Below, piece by piece: positions 45,459 to 54,989 of a stretch of 64,000 bases of DNA. The stretch spans positions 992,001 to 1,056,000 of the forward strand of contig NZ_CP122379.1 of NCBI RefSeq assembly GCF_029814825.1. The letters are read 5' to 3'. The translations under genes and the position numbers were made by a program. Source of the stretch: Aequorivita marisscotiae (lineage in GTDB: Bacteria; Bacteroidota; Bacteroidia; Flavobacteriales; Flavobacteriaceae). Each line of letters opens with the position of its first letter. Positions within the stretch are counted from its first letter, which is position 1. A model generated the notes under the pieces. The model was not told the DNA's origin. It was given only the letters and a program-made list of their open reading frames with translations, and ran no database searches.

Positions 45459-46523
45459 ATGATTAAAACTTTAACATATTTTATCGCTATTTTTCTGTTT
45501 TTAGGTTGTAAAAACGGAAAAAATGACACTTCGTCGATTAATTATCCGTCTAACGACAGCAATAAATCGTCAAAAAACTTTGGAATTGTAATTCACGGAG
45601 GTGCCGGAACCATTTTAAAAGAGAATATGAGCGATTCGCTGGAAACCGCTTATATGTTAAAATTGAAAGAAGCAATTAGTACGGGCCACGAAATTTTAAA
45701 GAATGGAGGTACTTCTTTAGAGGCCGTTACCCAAACCATAAATATTTTGGAAAACTCTCCTCTATTTAATGCAGGAAAGGGCGCCGTGTTTACCCATACT
45801 GGCGCAAATGAATTGGACGCCTCCATAATGGATGGAGCTACATTAAATGCCGGGGCAGTTGCCGGGGTAAAGCATATTAAAAATCCAATAGATTTAGCCC
45901 GTGATGTTATGCTAAAAAGTGAACACGTAATGCTGTACGGTCAGGGAGCAGAAGAATTTGCCCAAAGTTTAGGCTATAAAATGATGGATACTTCCTATTT
46001 CTATACCCAAAATAGATATGAGTCTTTGCAAAAGGTTTTGGAAATGGAAAAGAGTAAAGACGAAAAGAAGGTTTCTTTTGAAGATCCCTTTATTAAAAAT
46101 TCAAAATTTGGAACCGTGGGCTGCGCTGCTCTTGACAAAAACGGCAATCTTGCCGCCGGAACTTCAACGGGAGGAATGACAAACAAACGCTGGAACCGCA
46201 TTGGCGATGCCCCAATTATTGGAGCTGGAACTTACGCGAATAATAAAACCTGTGCAGTTTCTTCAACGGGCTGGGGCGAGTATTTTATCCGTTCTGTTGT
46301 TGCTTATGATATTTCGGCGCTGATGGAATATAAAGGAATGACCTTACAGGAAGCCGCTTCCGAAGTTATCCAGAAAAAAGTACCAGCACTGGGTGGTGAC
46401 GGCGGCATTGTTGCAATTGATAAAGACGGAAATGTAGCGATGGAATTCAACACTGCAGGAATGTATCGCGCCACAATGAATTCTGAAGGTGAATTAATTA
46501 TTAAAATCTATAAAGAAGAATAA
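45459..46523 (+). CDS. isoaspartyl peptidase/L-asparaginase, lipoprotein form
   Basis: An N-terminal nucleophile hydrolase that splits isoaspartyl dipeptides or asparagine. 354 residues from the ATG chosen here, with a lipobox AIFLFLGC, so it is exported. The proenzyme cleaves itself at Gly-Thr in NSKFGTVGCAALD, freeing the catalytic Thr; substrate-binding segments HGGAGT and STGGMTNKRWNRIGD are intact. Immediately followed by the broken monooxygenase gene. Confidence 0.94.
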   Translation: MIKTLTYFIAIFLFLGCKNGKNDTSSINYPSNDSNKSSKNFGIVIHGGAGTILKENMSDSLETAYMLKLKEAISTGHEILKNGGTSLEAVTQTINILENSPLFNAGKGAVFTHTGANELDASIMDGATLNAGAVAGVKHIKNPIDLARDVMLKSEHVMLYGQGAEEFAQSLGYKMMDTSYFYTQNRYESLQKVLEMEKSKDEKKVSFEDPFIKNSKFGTVGCAALDKNGNLAAGTSTGGMTNKRWNRIGDAPIIGAGTYANNKTCAVSSTGWGEYFIRSVVAYDISALMEYKGMTLQEAASEVIQKKVPALGGDGGIVAIDKDGNVAMEFNTAGMYRATMNSEGELIIKIYKEE

Positions 46524-46904
46524 ATGGAACCGTATTACGCTGTAATCTTCACTTCAATCCAAACCGAAAATATTGAAGGCTATGCTGAAATGGCAGATTT
46601 AATGGAAACTTTGGCAAAACAACAACCAGGTTTTTTAGGGATTTAAAGTGCCCGAAATGAAGTTGGCATTACCGTAAGTTATTGGCAAAGTCTTGAAAAT
46701 ATTAAAAACTGGAAAGCGAATCTTGATCATTTAATTGCACAGAAAAAAGGGCGTGAACAATGGTATTCCTATTATAAAGTGAGGATTTGTAAGGTGGAAA
46801 GAGAGTACGAATTTTTGGATAGTGCAAATAAAACCTCAGCTAGTATTTTCTTGCGCAACCTTTTAAAGGTTTTCTTATCTATAAATTATAAAAGTAATTT
46901 TTAA
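46524..46904 (+). pseudogene. antibiotic-biosynthesis-monooxygenase-like gene with internal stop
   Basis: The frame starts with ATG directly after the isoaspartyl peptidase stop. It encodes MEPYYAVIFTSIQTEN... up to PGFLGI, meets TAA at 46644-46646, and continues in the same frame with SARNEVGITVSYWQSLENI, KNWKANLDHLIAQKKGREQW and YSYYKVRICKVEREYEF. Together this is a whole ABM-fold domain of about 95 residues. A single G-to-T change (GAA to TAA) would explain the stop. Beyond EREYEF the frame runs on about 30 codons to TAA at 46902. Confidence 0.8.
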
Positions 46905-46954
46905 ACCAACCAAATTATAGATAAAAACTACATCTAATCCTTAATAGTAAATAG

Positions 46955-48460
46955 ATGTTGGTAAAAAACTTGCTTCCAGTAGCTTTTCTTAGCGCAATAC
47001 TTTTTTCGATTTTATTTTACAAACAAGCCTTAGGGCTTAATCTTCTTATTTTTGAGGCTTCATTTGTCATTTTTCTATTTCTAACAAAACAGGTTAAGTT
47101 TTCCAGTAAAATTCAAATAGTTTGCTCCGTAGGATTTTTATTGACAGCTATTTTTACAGTAATTACCCATTCAACTTTTTCATATATAATACATTTCATA
47201 TCCTTATTGGTTTATGTTGGAATTCTTAGTTATCCCTATGCAAAATCTATCATAAACATTTTTTTCATTTCAATTATTTCAATCTTTCAATCGCAAATTG
47301 AGTTTTTCAGAAGCGTAACAAACTCAAAAGTGAAAGGAAAAAGCTTCGGAAAAACTATATGGAAATTCAGAATTTTTATAATTCCCGCAGTGGTTATTTT
47401 TGTTTTTGTAGCAATATACAAGGCTTCAAATCCAATTTTCGACAAACTGACAGTAAACTTGGGAAGCGTGTTTCAAAATGCATTGGACTTTATTTTTAGT
47501 GATATTGAATTTCTATTTGTTTTAACTTTTTTACTGGGATTATTGATCAGCAATATTCTTTTATTCAGAACAAAGAGCCCTTCCCTTGGAGAAAATGATG
47601 CAAAATCCAGCGATTTATTAATAAGAAATAGAAAGAAAAATTCCAGAAGCTTTGGTACAGTAAGTTTAAAAAATGAATTGAAGGCAGCATTATTTCTGCT
47701 TTTCATTTTGAACGCAATTTTATTGATATTGAACATCACAGATATTTACTTGGTTTGGTTCAATTTTGAGTGGGACGGACAAACTTTAAAGCAGTTCGTG
47801 CACGAAGGAACTTACCTTTTAATTTTCTCCATTTTAATTTCCATTGCAATTGTTCTTTACTTTTTTAGAGGAAATATTAATTTTTACAAAAAGAATAAAT
47901 TACTTAAAAAATTGAGCTATTTATGGTTGTTTCAAAACGCAATTTTAGCAATATCGGTAGGCTTTCGCAATTATTGGTATATAGAATATTTTTCGCTGGC
48001 ATATAAAAGAATTGGGGTTGTACTATTCTTGATTTTGACTTTATATGGACTGTATTCAGTTTTTATAAAAATTAAAAATTCGAAGTCTGGATTTTATCTT
48101 TTCCGTACAAACGCAATGGCTATTTATATTATTTTGGTGCTAAGCTCCATCGTTAATTGGGACACTTTGATTGCGAAATATAATTTTGCACATGCAGACG
48201 AGGCCTTTTTACATTTTGATTATTTGGCAAATTTGTCAAATAAATCCTTGCCCTATTTAGACAAGTCTTTTTCTGAATTGATGAAGATTGAAAATATCCA
48301 AAAAGAAAAATTTGCTTTTGAAACTGATTTTATGAACGCTAAAGAATATTATCAACATATTGAATTCAAAAAAACAGTATTTAAAAAGGAATGGGAATCC
48401 AAAGGGTTTCTATCTTGGAATTTGCCTGAATACATTGCTTATAATAAGCTGTTTAAATGA
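46955..48460 (+). CDS. DUF4173-type multi-span membrane protein
   Basis: A 501-residue integral membrane protein with about 12 predicted helices through residue 405 and a soluble tail of about 95 residues. The C-terminal membrane part matches the DUF4173 pattern: QFVHEGTYLLIFSILIS, then FRNYWYIEYFSLAYKRIGV and SSIVNWDTLIAKYN. Function unknown. Higher AT content than its neighbours. Confidence 0.75.
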   Translation: MLVKNLLPVAFLSAILFSILFYKQALGLNLLIFEASFVIFLFLTKQVKFSSKIQIVCSVGFLLTAIFTVITHSTFSYIIHFISLLVYVGILSYPYAKSIINIFFISIISIFQSQIEFFRSVTNSKVKGKSFGKTIWKFRIFIIPAVVIFVFVAIYKASNPIFDKLTVNLGSVFQNALDFIFSDIEFLFVLTFLLGLLISNILLFRTKSPSLGENDAKSSDLLIRNRKKNSRSFGTVSLKNELKAALFLLFILNAILLILNITDIYLVWFNFEWDGQTLKQFVHEGTYLLIFSILISIAIVLYFFRGNINFYKKNKLLKKLSYLWLFQNAILAISVGFRNYWYIEYFSLAYKRIGVVLFLILTLYGLYSVFIKIKNSKSGFYLFRTNAMAIYIILVLSSIVNWDTLIAKYNFAHADEAFLHFDYLANLSNKSLPYLDKSFSELMKIENIQKEKFAFETDFMNAKEYYQHIEFKKTVFKKEWESKGFLSWNLPEYIAYNKLFK

Positions 48461-48744
48461 TCAATAAACAGTCTTTTTTGTTAATTCCATCCCAAATGTT
48501 AAATTTTAAAATACGATTATAAAATAGTTGAACGTTAGAAATTTAACCTCCCCACCCATAAAACGTATTTAAGTAATTATTTCAAACAAAACGATTTGGT
48601 TTTTGCTTTGCAGCCCAATCATTTTGCCTTATTTTTAAATGCTTTTAACCATCGCTTATGAAATGCCCATCTATAGAATTCAAATCAATTGAAGAAACAC
48701 AATGCGGCATTCCATCTTCCGCTTTATTAAAATATTATATGCTG
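48461..48744. other. intergenic region before alpha-2-macroglobulin
   Basis: 284 nt, AT-rich. An open frame of 29 codons precedes the lipoprotein start but has no signal-like features. I see no clear promoter match, inverted repeat or small gene. Confidence 0.5.
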
Positions 48745-51700
48745 ATGAAAACTCTGCTCAAGTTCCTGCCTGTACTTTTATTGTTTTTCGTCTTTTCCTG
48801 TAAAGACAAAGACAAGCACTCCGAAACCGACAACCTTTTCAAATTCAAGGATTATATTTCGTATAACACTTACGGAAACCAATCCATAACAACGGCCATT
48901 CGCGTTGAACTTGCAAAACCATTGGAGCAATTTGAGATGACGCAGGAACTTTCAGCTGATGATTATTTAAAAATTTCCCCATCCACAAAAGGAAAACTAA
49001 TTGTTGAAAACGGCAAAACACTAATCTTCCAACCTTCGGAATATTTAAAACCGGATACAGAATATACTGTAACCGTAAAACTGAATAAATTTTACGAAGA
49101 CATTTCAGCGGATTTTAAAACCTATACTTTCAGTTTTCACACCATTACCCCAAATTTTAAGGTTGAAGTAGGAAAACTTCAAAGCTATAGCAAGCAATGG
49201 CAATATGTTGAAGCATCTATTGAAGCGTCGGATGTAATTTCATTGGAAAAAGCGAAGCAATTAGTTTCGGTTTCGCAAGATGGAAAAAGTTTAAAGCTGA
49301 AATGGCCAGCGGAAGCTGCTGACGCCAAATATTTCAATTTTAAAATTGACAGTATCAACCGAAAAATAGACGATTCCGAAATCATTATTAAATGGGATGG
49401 CAAACCAATTGATGCTGAAAACAAAGGTGAAAATACATTTGCAATTCCAGGTCAAAACAATTTTACAATCATTGACATCAGTAGTACGTTGGCACCTGCC
49501 GCGCTTTTGAGCATTAATTTTTCCGATCCTTTGCTGGAAAATCAGGATTTTGCAGGCTTGGTAACTATTGAAAACACGCAGGATTTACGGTACGAAGTCA
49601 ATGGAAATGTACTAAATGTGTATCCGCCAAACCGCGTGGTTGGCGATGTAAAAGTCACCGTATTTACAGGAATAAAAAACACGGAAGGTTTCGGATTGAA
49701 GAAGGAATTTTCAGAATTGGTTTCCTTTGAACAGTTAAAACCCGCCGTTCGGATGATTTCAAAAGGCGTCATTCTTCCAAATTCTACTTCAACGCCGGTT
49801 TATTTTGAAGCGGAAAATCTTTCAAAAGTCGATGTTCGCATCATTAAAATTTACGAAAATAACGTGTTGCAATTTCTTCAAAGTTATAATTTGAATGATA
49901 ACAATACCTACGATATTAAACGCGTGGGAAGACGAATTGCCAAAAAAACCATCACCCTTCAGAATGACAATTTGGGCAACAACGGCAATTGGAAAGCCTA
50001 CGCCATCAATCTTTCGGAATATTTTAAGGCAGATCCCGGCGCTATCTATCAGTTGGAACTCAGTTTTAAAAAGGATTATATTACTTACGATTGTGCCGAA
50101 ATGATTTCGGAAGAAGATAATTCCGAAGATAACGGATATTCTGATGATTATTACGAAGATGACCCCTATTATGCCAACGATGCCACCGAAGATGAGGAAC
50201 TACGCGAAGAGCGCTATTGGGACAATGAAATTTACCGCTGGCGGAATTACACCTATAATTGGGAGCAGCAGGACAATCCGTGCCACCCCGCATATTACAA
50301 CGAAGAGCGCGTAGTTACCGCAAATATTTTGGGCTCCGATTTAGGATTGATTGTGAAAAAAGGCAACAATAGATCGTATCATTTTTTTGCTACGAATCTT
50401 ATTTCCGCAAAGCCTGAGGGCGGAGTAAAAATCAAACTTTTTAATTATCAGCAGCAATTAATTGAAACCGTTACTACAGAGAGTGATGGATCCACTCTTT
50501 ACGATAGTAACAGAAATGCAGCTTTCGCCGTAGCTCAAAAAGGAAACAATTATGCCTACGTTAAACTGGAAGACGGTAACGCCCTTTCAATGAGTAATTT
50601 CGACATTTCGGGGAAAGAATTGCAAAAGGGCTTAAAAGGATACACTTACACCGAACGCGGCGTTTACCGTCCCGGTGACAGTATTCACTTGACTTTTGTG
50701 TTGAACGATAACGCAAATCCACTTCCAAAAAACCATCCGGTTACACTTTCAGTAACCGATGCCCGCGGAAAACTCGTTCAAAGAACGGTTTTGAATGCGA
50801 GTGATTCCCCCTTTCGGGGGGTGCAGGGGGGCTTCTATTATTTCCCAATCGCCACAGACGTATCCGCCCCAACCGGAAATTGGAACGCAACCGTAACCGT
50901 TGGTGGCGCACAATTCAGTCACACTCTAAAAGTAGCAACCATAAAACCAAACCGCTTAAAAATCAAACTTGATTTTGAAGATGAAATCCTCGATGCAACA
51001 AAGCCCGTAAAAGGAACCGCAAGCGCAATGTGGCTTCACGGCTCGCCTGCGCGCAATTTGAAAATTGATATGACCGCTACGCTTCGCGCCAGCAATTCCG
51101 CTTTTCCGAAATATCCGAAATACAATTTTATCGACCCAATCCGAAAATTTGAGGAGGTTGAAATTCCTATTTTGGATGCGCAACTTTCTTCGGAAGGCAG
51201 TACTTCTTTCAGCCAAAACCTGGAAGTTGGAAAGAACGCTCCCGGAATGTTGAAAGCTACTTTTTTAACGAAAGTGTACGAAGGCGGTGGCGATTTTTCA
51301 ATGGATATTTTTTCAAAGGATTTAGCGCCATTCTCACATTTTGTCGGTTTAAAATCGCCCGAAGCCGGCCGTTACGGTTCTTATTTTACAGATGAAAACA
51401 CAAATTTTGATGTGGTTTCCGTAGATGCCCAAGGCAAAGCTGCAGCCAATCGCGAACTGGAAGTAAAAGTCTTTAAAATTGAATGGCGTTGGTGGTGGAA
51501 TCGGGGAGAAGACAATCTTTCAACCTATGAAAATTCAACCGTGCATCGTCCGGTGAAAGAATTCACCGTAAAAACCGATGGCAGCGGAAAGGGGAAATTC
51601 ACAGTAAATATTCCCGAAGAAGAGGGCGGAAGATATTTAATTCGCGTAATCGATAAACAATCCGGGCACGCAACAGGGCGCATTACATATTTCTACCGAA

Positions 51701-54336
51701 ATTGGTGGCAACGCCCAAGCGACGGTGATGCTGAAAGTGCACGAATGTTACTTTTTTCCGCAGATAAAGAAAAATACAACGTTGGCGAGGAAGCGTTTAT
51801 AACCTTTCCTTCAGGAAGTGATGGCCGAGCTTTGATTAGCGTTGAAAACGGCACCGAGGTTTTAACAACGCATTGGATTGAAACCAAAAAGGGCGAAACC
51901 AAAGCTGCGATAAAAATTACAAAGGAAATGGCGCCGAATATTTATGTGAATATTTCGCTGTTACAGCCGCACAGCCAGACGAAAAATGATTTGCCAATAC
52001 GGCTTTACGGCGTTATTCCGCTTTCGGTGGAAGATCCTTCAACTGTTTTGCATCCACAAATTACGATGCCAAATGTGTTGAAACCTGAGGAAAATTTCAC
52101 CGTAAAAGTTTCCGAGGAAAAAGGCAAACCGATGACTTATACTTTGGCGGTTGTGGATGAAGGTTTATTGGATTTAACCCGCTTCGCAACGCCTGATATT
52201 CACGATGCTTTTTACAGTCGTGAAGCTCTGGGCGTAAAAACCTTTGATATGTATGATTACGTGATTGGCGCGTATTCCGGCAGCGTGGATAATATTTACG
52301 CAATTGGCGGTGGCGATGCGGCTTTGGGTGCAAAAAACCGAAAAGCGGACCGGTTTAAACCGGTTGTAAAATATCTTGGACCATTCGAACTCGCCGCCGG
52401 AAAAACAGCGACGCATACTTTAGTGATGCCGAATTATGTGGGATCCGTTCGGACTATGGTAATTGCCGGTGATAAAACGAAAAGTGCCTACGGAAGTGTC
52501 GATAAAACTACGCCCGTCCGTACACCATTAATGGTGCTGGCTTCGCTTCCGCGGAAATTGTCGCCGGGCGAAACCGTTACGCTTCCCGTTACCGTTTTTG
52601 CGATGGAAAATAAAGTGAAAACTGCTACGATTACTGTGAAAACTGGCGATGCATTGAAACCGAAAAATGGTGCTTCAAAAACTGTTTCTTTCAGCAGTCC
52701 GGGCGAGCAAATTGTGAATTTTGAATTCGAAGTTTTACCAACCAAGAAATTTCAAACTATTGAAGTAACCGCTTCTGGCAACGGCGAAAAGGCGAGTTAT
52801 AAAGTAGAAATCGATGTGGAAAACCCGAATCCTATTTCGCAAAAAGCTATAAATTATACGTTGGATGGAAACGCTTCGCAAACCATTACTTTTGAAACTT
52901 TTGGCGTGCCCGGAAGCAATGCTGCGATGCTTGAATTTTCAACCTTGCCACCGATGGATTTTGGCAAACGAATGGAATATTTAATCCACTATCCGTATGG
53001 CTGTTTGGAACAAGTTACATCGTCGGCCTTTCCGCAGCTTTATTTAGCAGATGTTTTCGACATAACTTTCGAAAAAAAGAAAGAAATTGAGAAAAACGTA
53101 AAAGCTGCAATTGAACGTTTGGGCAGATTTCAACTCCCCAATGGCGGACTTTCGTATTGGCCAGGAGAACGGGAAGCGGATGAATGGAGTACCAATTTTG
53201 CAGGTCATTTTATGCTCGAAGCCAAGCAAAAAGGGTATGCACTTCCTATAAGTTTTATGAGCAATTGGTTGCTATATCAACAAAATGCAGCACGCCAATG
53301 GCGAAATAGTTACAAGGTTTACAATTCCAGTTTAACGCAGGCTTATCGGCTTTACACATTGGCGCTGGCTGGAAAACCGGAATTGGCATCGATGAATCGA
53401 CTTCGCGAAAGCAAGGAATTGAGCAATGATGCAAAATGGCGTTTGGCAGCTGCGTACGCTTTGGCTGGAAAAAAAGAAGTTGCACAACAAATTGCACAAA
53501 CGGCCAACATAAATTTTGTTCCGCAGAAGTATGATTATTACACTTATGGCTCGCCTTTCAGAAATAGGGCGATGGCTTTGGAAACTTTGGTGCTTTTGGG
53601 TGATTCGAAACAACGCGATTTAGCGATTTCTGTTGCGAAGGATTTGTCATCCGGAAATTGGTACAGCACCCAGGAAACTTCGTATGCGCTGATGGCAATG
53701 GCGAAAATGGTTGCCAAAAACGGCGGAAAAGCGATGGAACTTACGTTTACAAATGGCGGAAAATCTGTTAAGGTAAAAACCGATCGGGCCATTGCGCAGC
53801 GCGATCTTTCGTTTGTAATGGGAAGTAATTCCGTTTCTGTGACCAACTTAAAAGGAAATGTGGTTTACGTTACGCTTTCACAACATGGAAAACTTCCATT
53901 GGGAAAGGAACTTGCCGAACGACGCAATCTTTCATTGAAAGCCGAATATTTGGACGGTGTCGGGAAACCAATGGATATTTCAACTGTAAGACAGGGAACT
54001 GAAATCATTGCAAAGGTGAGTGTAACCAATACTTCCAATAATGAAATAAATAATGTGGCGCTCTCAAAAATCTTCCCAAGCGGCTGGGAAATTGTAAACA
54101 CAAGTTTTTCTGAATTGGGTGGCGGCGCAAGTGGAAATGCGCGATACACAGACATTCGCGACGACCGCGTGAATTTTTTCTTCGATTTAAAGAAAAATGA
54201 AACGAAAACTTTCGCCGTGAAATTAAATGCATCCTATTTAGGAACGTATTATTTGCCCGGAACGCAGGTTGAGGCTATGTATGATAATAGCTATTATGCG
54301 AGGAATAAAGGGATGTGGGTAACGATTGAACAGTAA
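48745..54336 (+). CDS. alpha-2-macroglobulin family lipoprotein
   Basis: A giant envelope lipoprotein (1,863 residues from the start chosen here, MKTLLKFLPVLLLFFVFSC; lipobox at Cys19) that traps proteases, the bacterial counterpart of YfhM. The order of parts fits: macroglobulin beta domains, the MG bait-containing middle, then the thioester motif CLEQ (residues 1420-1423, in YPYGCLEQV) and an alpha-helical toroid. An unusual acidic, Tyr-rich stretch (about 455-495) interrupts the first half. A short palindromic repeat is read in frame at 50805. By family it works with PBP1C to guard the cell wall; pbpC follows after a toxin-antitoxin pair. Confidence 0.94.
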   Translation: MKTLLKFLPVLLLFFVFSCKDKDKHSETDNLFKFKDYISYNTYGNQSITTAIRVELAKPLEQFEMTQELSADDYLKISPSTKGKLIVENGKTLIFQPSEYLKPDTEYTVTVKLNKFYEDISADFKTYTFSFHTITPNFKVEVGKLQSYSKQWQYVEASIEASDVISLEKAKQLVSVSQDGKSLKLKWPAEAADAKYFNFKIDSINRKIDDSEIIIKWDGKPIDAENKGENTFAIPGQNNFTIIDISSTLAPAALLSINFSDPLLENQDFAGLVTIENTQDLRYEVNGNVLNVYPPNRVVGDVKVTVFTGIKNTEGFGLKKEFSELVSFEQLKPAVRMISKGVILPNSTSTPVYFEAENLSKVDVRIIKIYENNVLQFLQSYNLNDNNTYDIKRVGRRIAKKTITLQNDNLGNNGNWKAYAINLSEYFKADPGAIYQLELSFKKDYITYDCAEMISEEDNSEDNGYSDDYYEDDPYYANDATEDEELREERYWDNEIYRWRNYTYNWEQQDNPCHPAYYNEERVVTANILGSDLGLIVKKGNNRSYHFFATNLISAKPEGGVKIKLFNYQQQLIETVTTESDGSTLYDSNRNAAFAVAQKGNNYAYVKLEDGNALSMSNFDISGKELQKGLKGYTYTERGVYRPGDSIHLTFVLNDNANPLPKNHPVTLSVTDARGKLVQRTVLNASDSPFRGVQGGFYYFPIATDVSAPTGNWNATVTVGGAQFSHTLKVATIKPNRLKIKLDFEDEILDATKPVKGTASAMWLHGSPARNLKIDMTATLRASNSAFPKYPKYNFIDPIRKFEEVEIPILDAQLSSEGSTSFSQNLEVGKNAPGMLKATFLTKVYEGGGDFSMDIFSKDLAPFSHFVGLKSPEAGRYGSYFTDENTNFDVVSVDAQGKAAANRELEVKVFKIEWRWWWNRGEDNLSTYENSTVHRPVKEFTVKTDGSGKGKFTVNIPEEEGGRYLIRVIDKQSGHATGRITYFYRNWWQRPSDGDAESARMLLFSADKEKYNVGEEAFITFPSGSDGRALISVENGTEVLTTHWIETKKGETKAAIKITKEMAPNIYVNISLLQPHSQTKNDLPIRLYGVIPLSVEDPSTVLHPQITMPNVLKPEENFTVKVSEEKGKPMTYTLAVVDEGLLDLTRFATPDIHDAFYSREALGVKTFDMYDYVIGAYSGSVDNIYAIGGGDAALGAKNRKADRFKPVVKYLGPFELAAGKTATHTLVMPNYVGSVRTMVIAGDKTKSAYGSVDKTTPVRTPLMVLASLPRKLSPGETVTLPVTVFAMENKVKTATITVKTGDALKPKNGASKTVSFSSPGEQIVNFEFEVLPTKKFQTIEVTASGNGEKASYKVEIDVENPNPISQKAINYTLDGNASQTITFETFGVPGSNAAMLEFSTLPPMDFGKRMEYLIHYPYGCLEQVTSSAFPQLYLADVFDITFEKKKEIEKNVKAAIERLGRFQLPNGGLSYWPGEREADEWSTNFAGHFMLEAKQKGYALPISFMSNWLLYQQNAARQWRNSYKVYNSSLTQAYRLYTLALAGKPELASMNRLRESKELSNDAKWRLAAAYALAGKKEVAQQIAQTANINFVPQKYDYYTYGSPFRNRAMALETLVLLGDSKQRDLAISVAKDLSSGNWYSTQETSYALMAMAKMVAKNGGKAMELTFTNGGKSVKVKTDRAIAQRDLSFVMGSNSVSVTNLKGNVVYVTLSQHGKLPLGKELAERRNLSLKAEYLDGVGKPMDISTVRQGTEIIAKVSVTNTSNNEINNVALSKIFPSGWEIVNTSFSELGGGASGNARYTDIRDDRVNFFFDLKKNETKTFAVKLNASYLGTYYLPGTQVEAMYDNSYYARNKGMWVTIEQ
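50805..50832 (+). repeat. C-run/G-run palindromic element inside the macroglobulin gene (copy C)
   Basis: CCCCC-TTTC-GGGGGG-TGCA-GGGGGGC, encoding DSPFRGVQGG in frame. It has the same layout as the intergenic copies at 42256 and 42353, including the following TATTA. Confidence 0.6.
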
Positions 54337-54371
54337 AATTCTTATATTTACTTATAATTAATAGTCTGAAA

Positions 54372-54641
54372 ATGAATATTGCTGAAAGAAAAATAAAACT
54401 TGTGGAAAAAATTCTTCGTCTAGTGAACGATGAAAATGTTTCTCGTTTTGAAGAAATTTTAGAAAGTGAATCTTTAAAAGATTCAACTATAGTTGCAAAA
54501 TCCGTGAATGGGCGAGAAATTTCCTTGCAAGAATATCGAGATAAAAATGACCGTGCCGTAGCTGATTATTCAGAAGGAAAATTTAAAACTTCCGCGCAAT
54601 TAAAAGATAAATTCAACTCAGCTAAAAACAATAATGGATGA
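54372..54641 (+). CDS. putative type II antitoxin
   Basis: An 89-residue acidic/basic helical protein, paired with the downstream RelE/ParE-like gene (8 bp overlap). The start MNIAERKIKLVEKILRL, the central SRFEEILESESL and the Ala/Lys-rich C-terminus match the small flavobacterial antitoxins found upstream of ParE-type toxins. The DNA-binding fold is not certain. Lies 35 nt after the macroglobulin gene. Confidence 0.75.
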   Translation: MNIAERKIKLVEKILRLVNDENVSRFEEILESESLKDSTIVAKSVNGREISLQEYRDKNDRAVADYSEGKFKTSAQLKDKFNSAKNNNG

Positions 54642-54936
54642 TAAAGTTAAAGGCATCCATTGGTCTCCCGAAGCCGAACGGGATTTGGAAGAGATTTTTG
54701 AATTCTATTTTAAAAACTCCCCAAATTCTGCTTCTAAAAATATAGTAAGCATAATTACAGAAACCGAAAAAATGGTCTTTACCAAACAATGGCAGGTGGA
54801 TGAGTTTGACCCAACTTGCCGAAGAGTTATTGTTAAAGGAAAATTTAGAGTCGTTTATAAAATTATAAATGAATTTATTTTAGTTACAGCCGTTTATCCT
54901 ACAAAGAAAAATCCTGAAAACTTCCGAAAAGAATAA
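54634..54936 (+). CDS. RelE/ParE family toxin
   Basis: A 100-residue toxin candidate of the RelE/ParE superfamily: WSPEAERDLEEIFEFYF in the first helices, the conserved RRVIVKGKFRVVYKI strands, and the C-terminal AVYPTKKNPENF, where family members hold key Arg/Lys residues. ParE types inhibit gyrase, RelE types cut mRNA; the sequence favours the ParE-like group but does not decide. Its 3' end overlaps the open frame that leads into pbpC. Confidence 0.82.
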   Translation: MDDKVKGIHWSPEAERDLEEIFEFYFKNSPNSASKNIVSIITETEKMVFTKQWQVDEFDPTCRRVIVKGKFRVVYKIINEFILVTAVYPTKKNPENFRKE

Positions 54937-54952
54937 GGCATCCAAAAAAAAA

Positions 54953-54989
54953 CTCCTTCTCTTTGCGAAGGGGGCATTGGGGCTATTAT
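54953..54989 (+). repeat. C-run/G-run-type element at the pbpC start (copy B)
   Basis: CTCCTTC-TCTTTGC-GAAGGGGG-CATT-GGGGCTATTA, the same layout and the same GGGGCTATTA ending as the copy at 42353-42379. It encodes part of the PBP1C membrane anchor. Confidence 0.45.
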
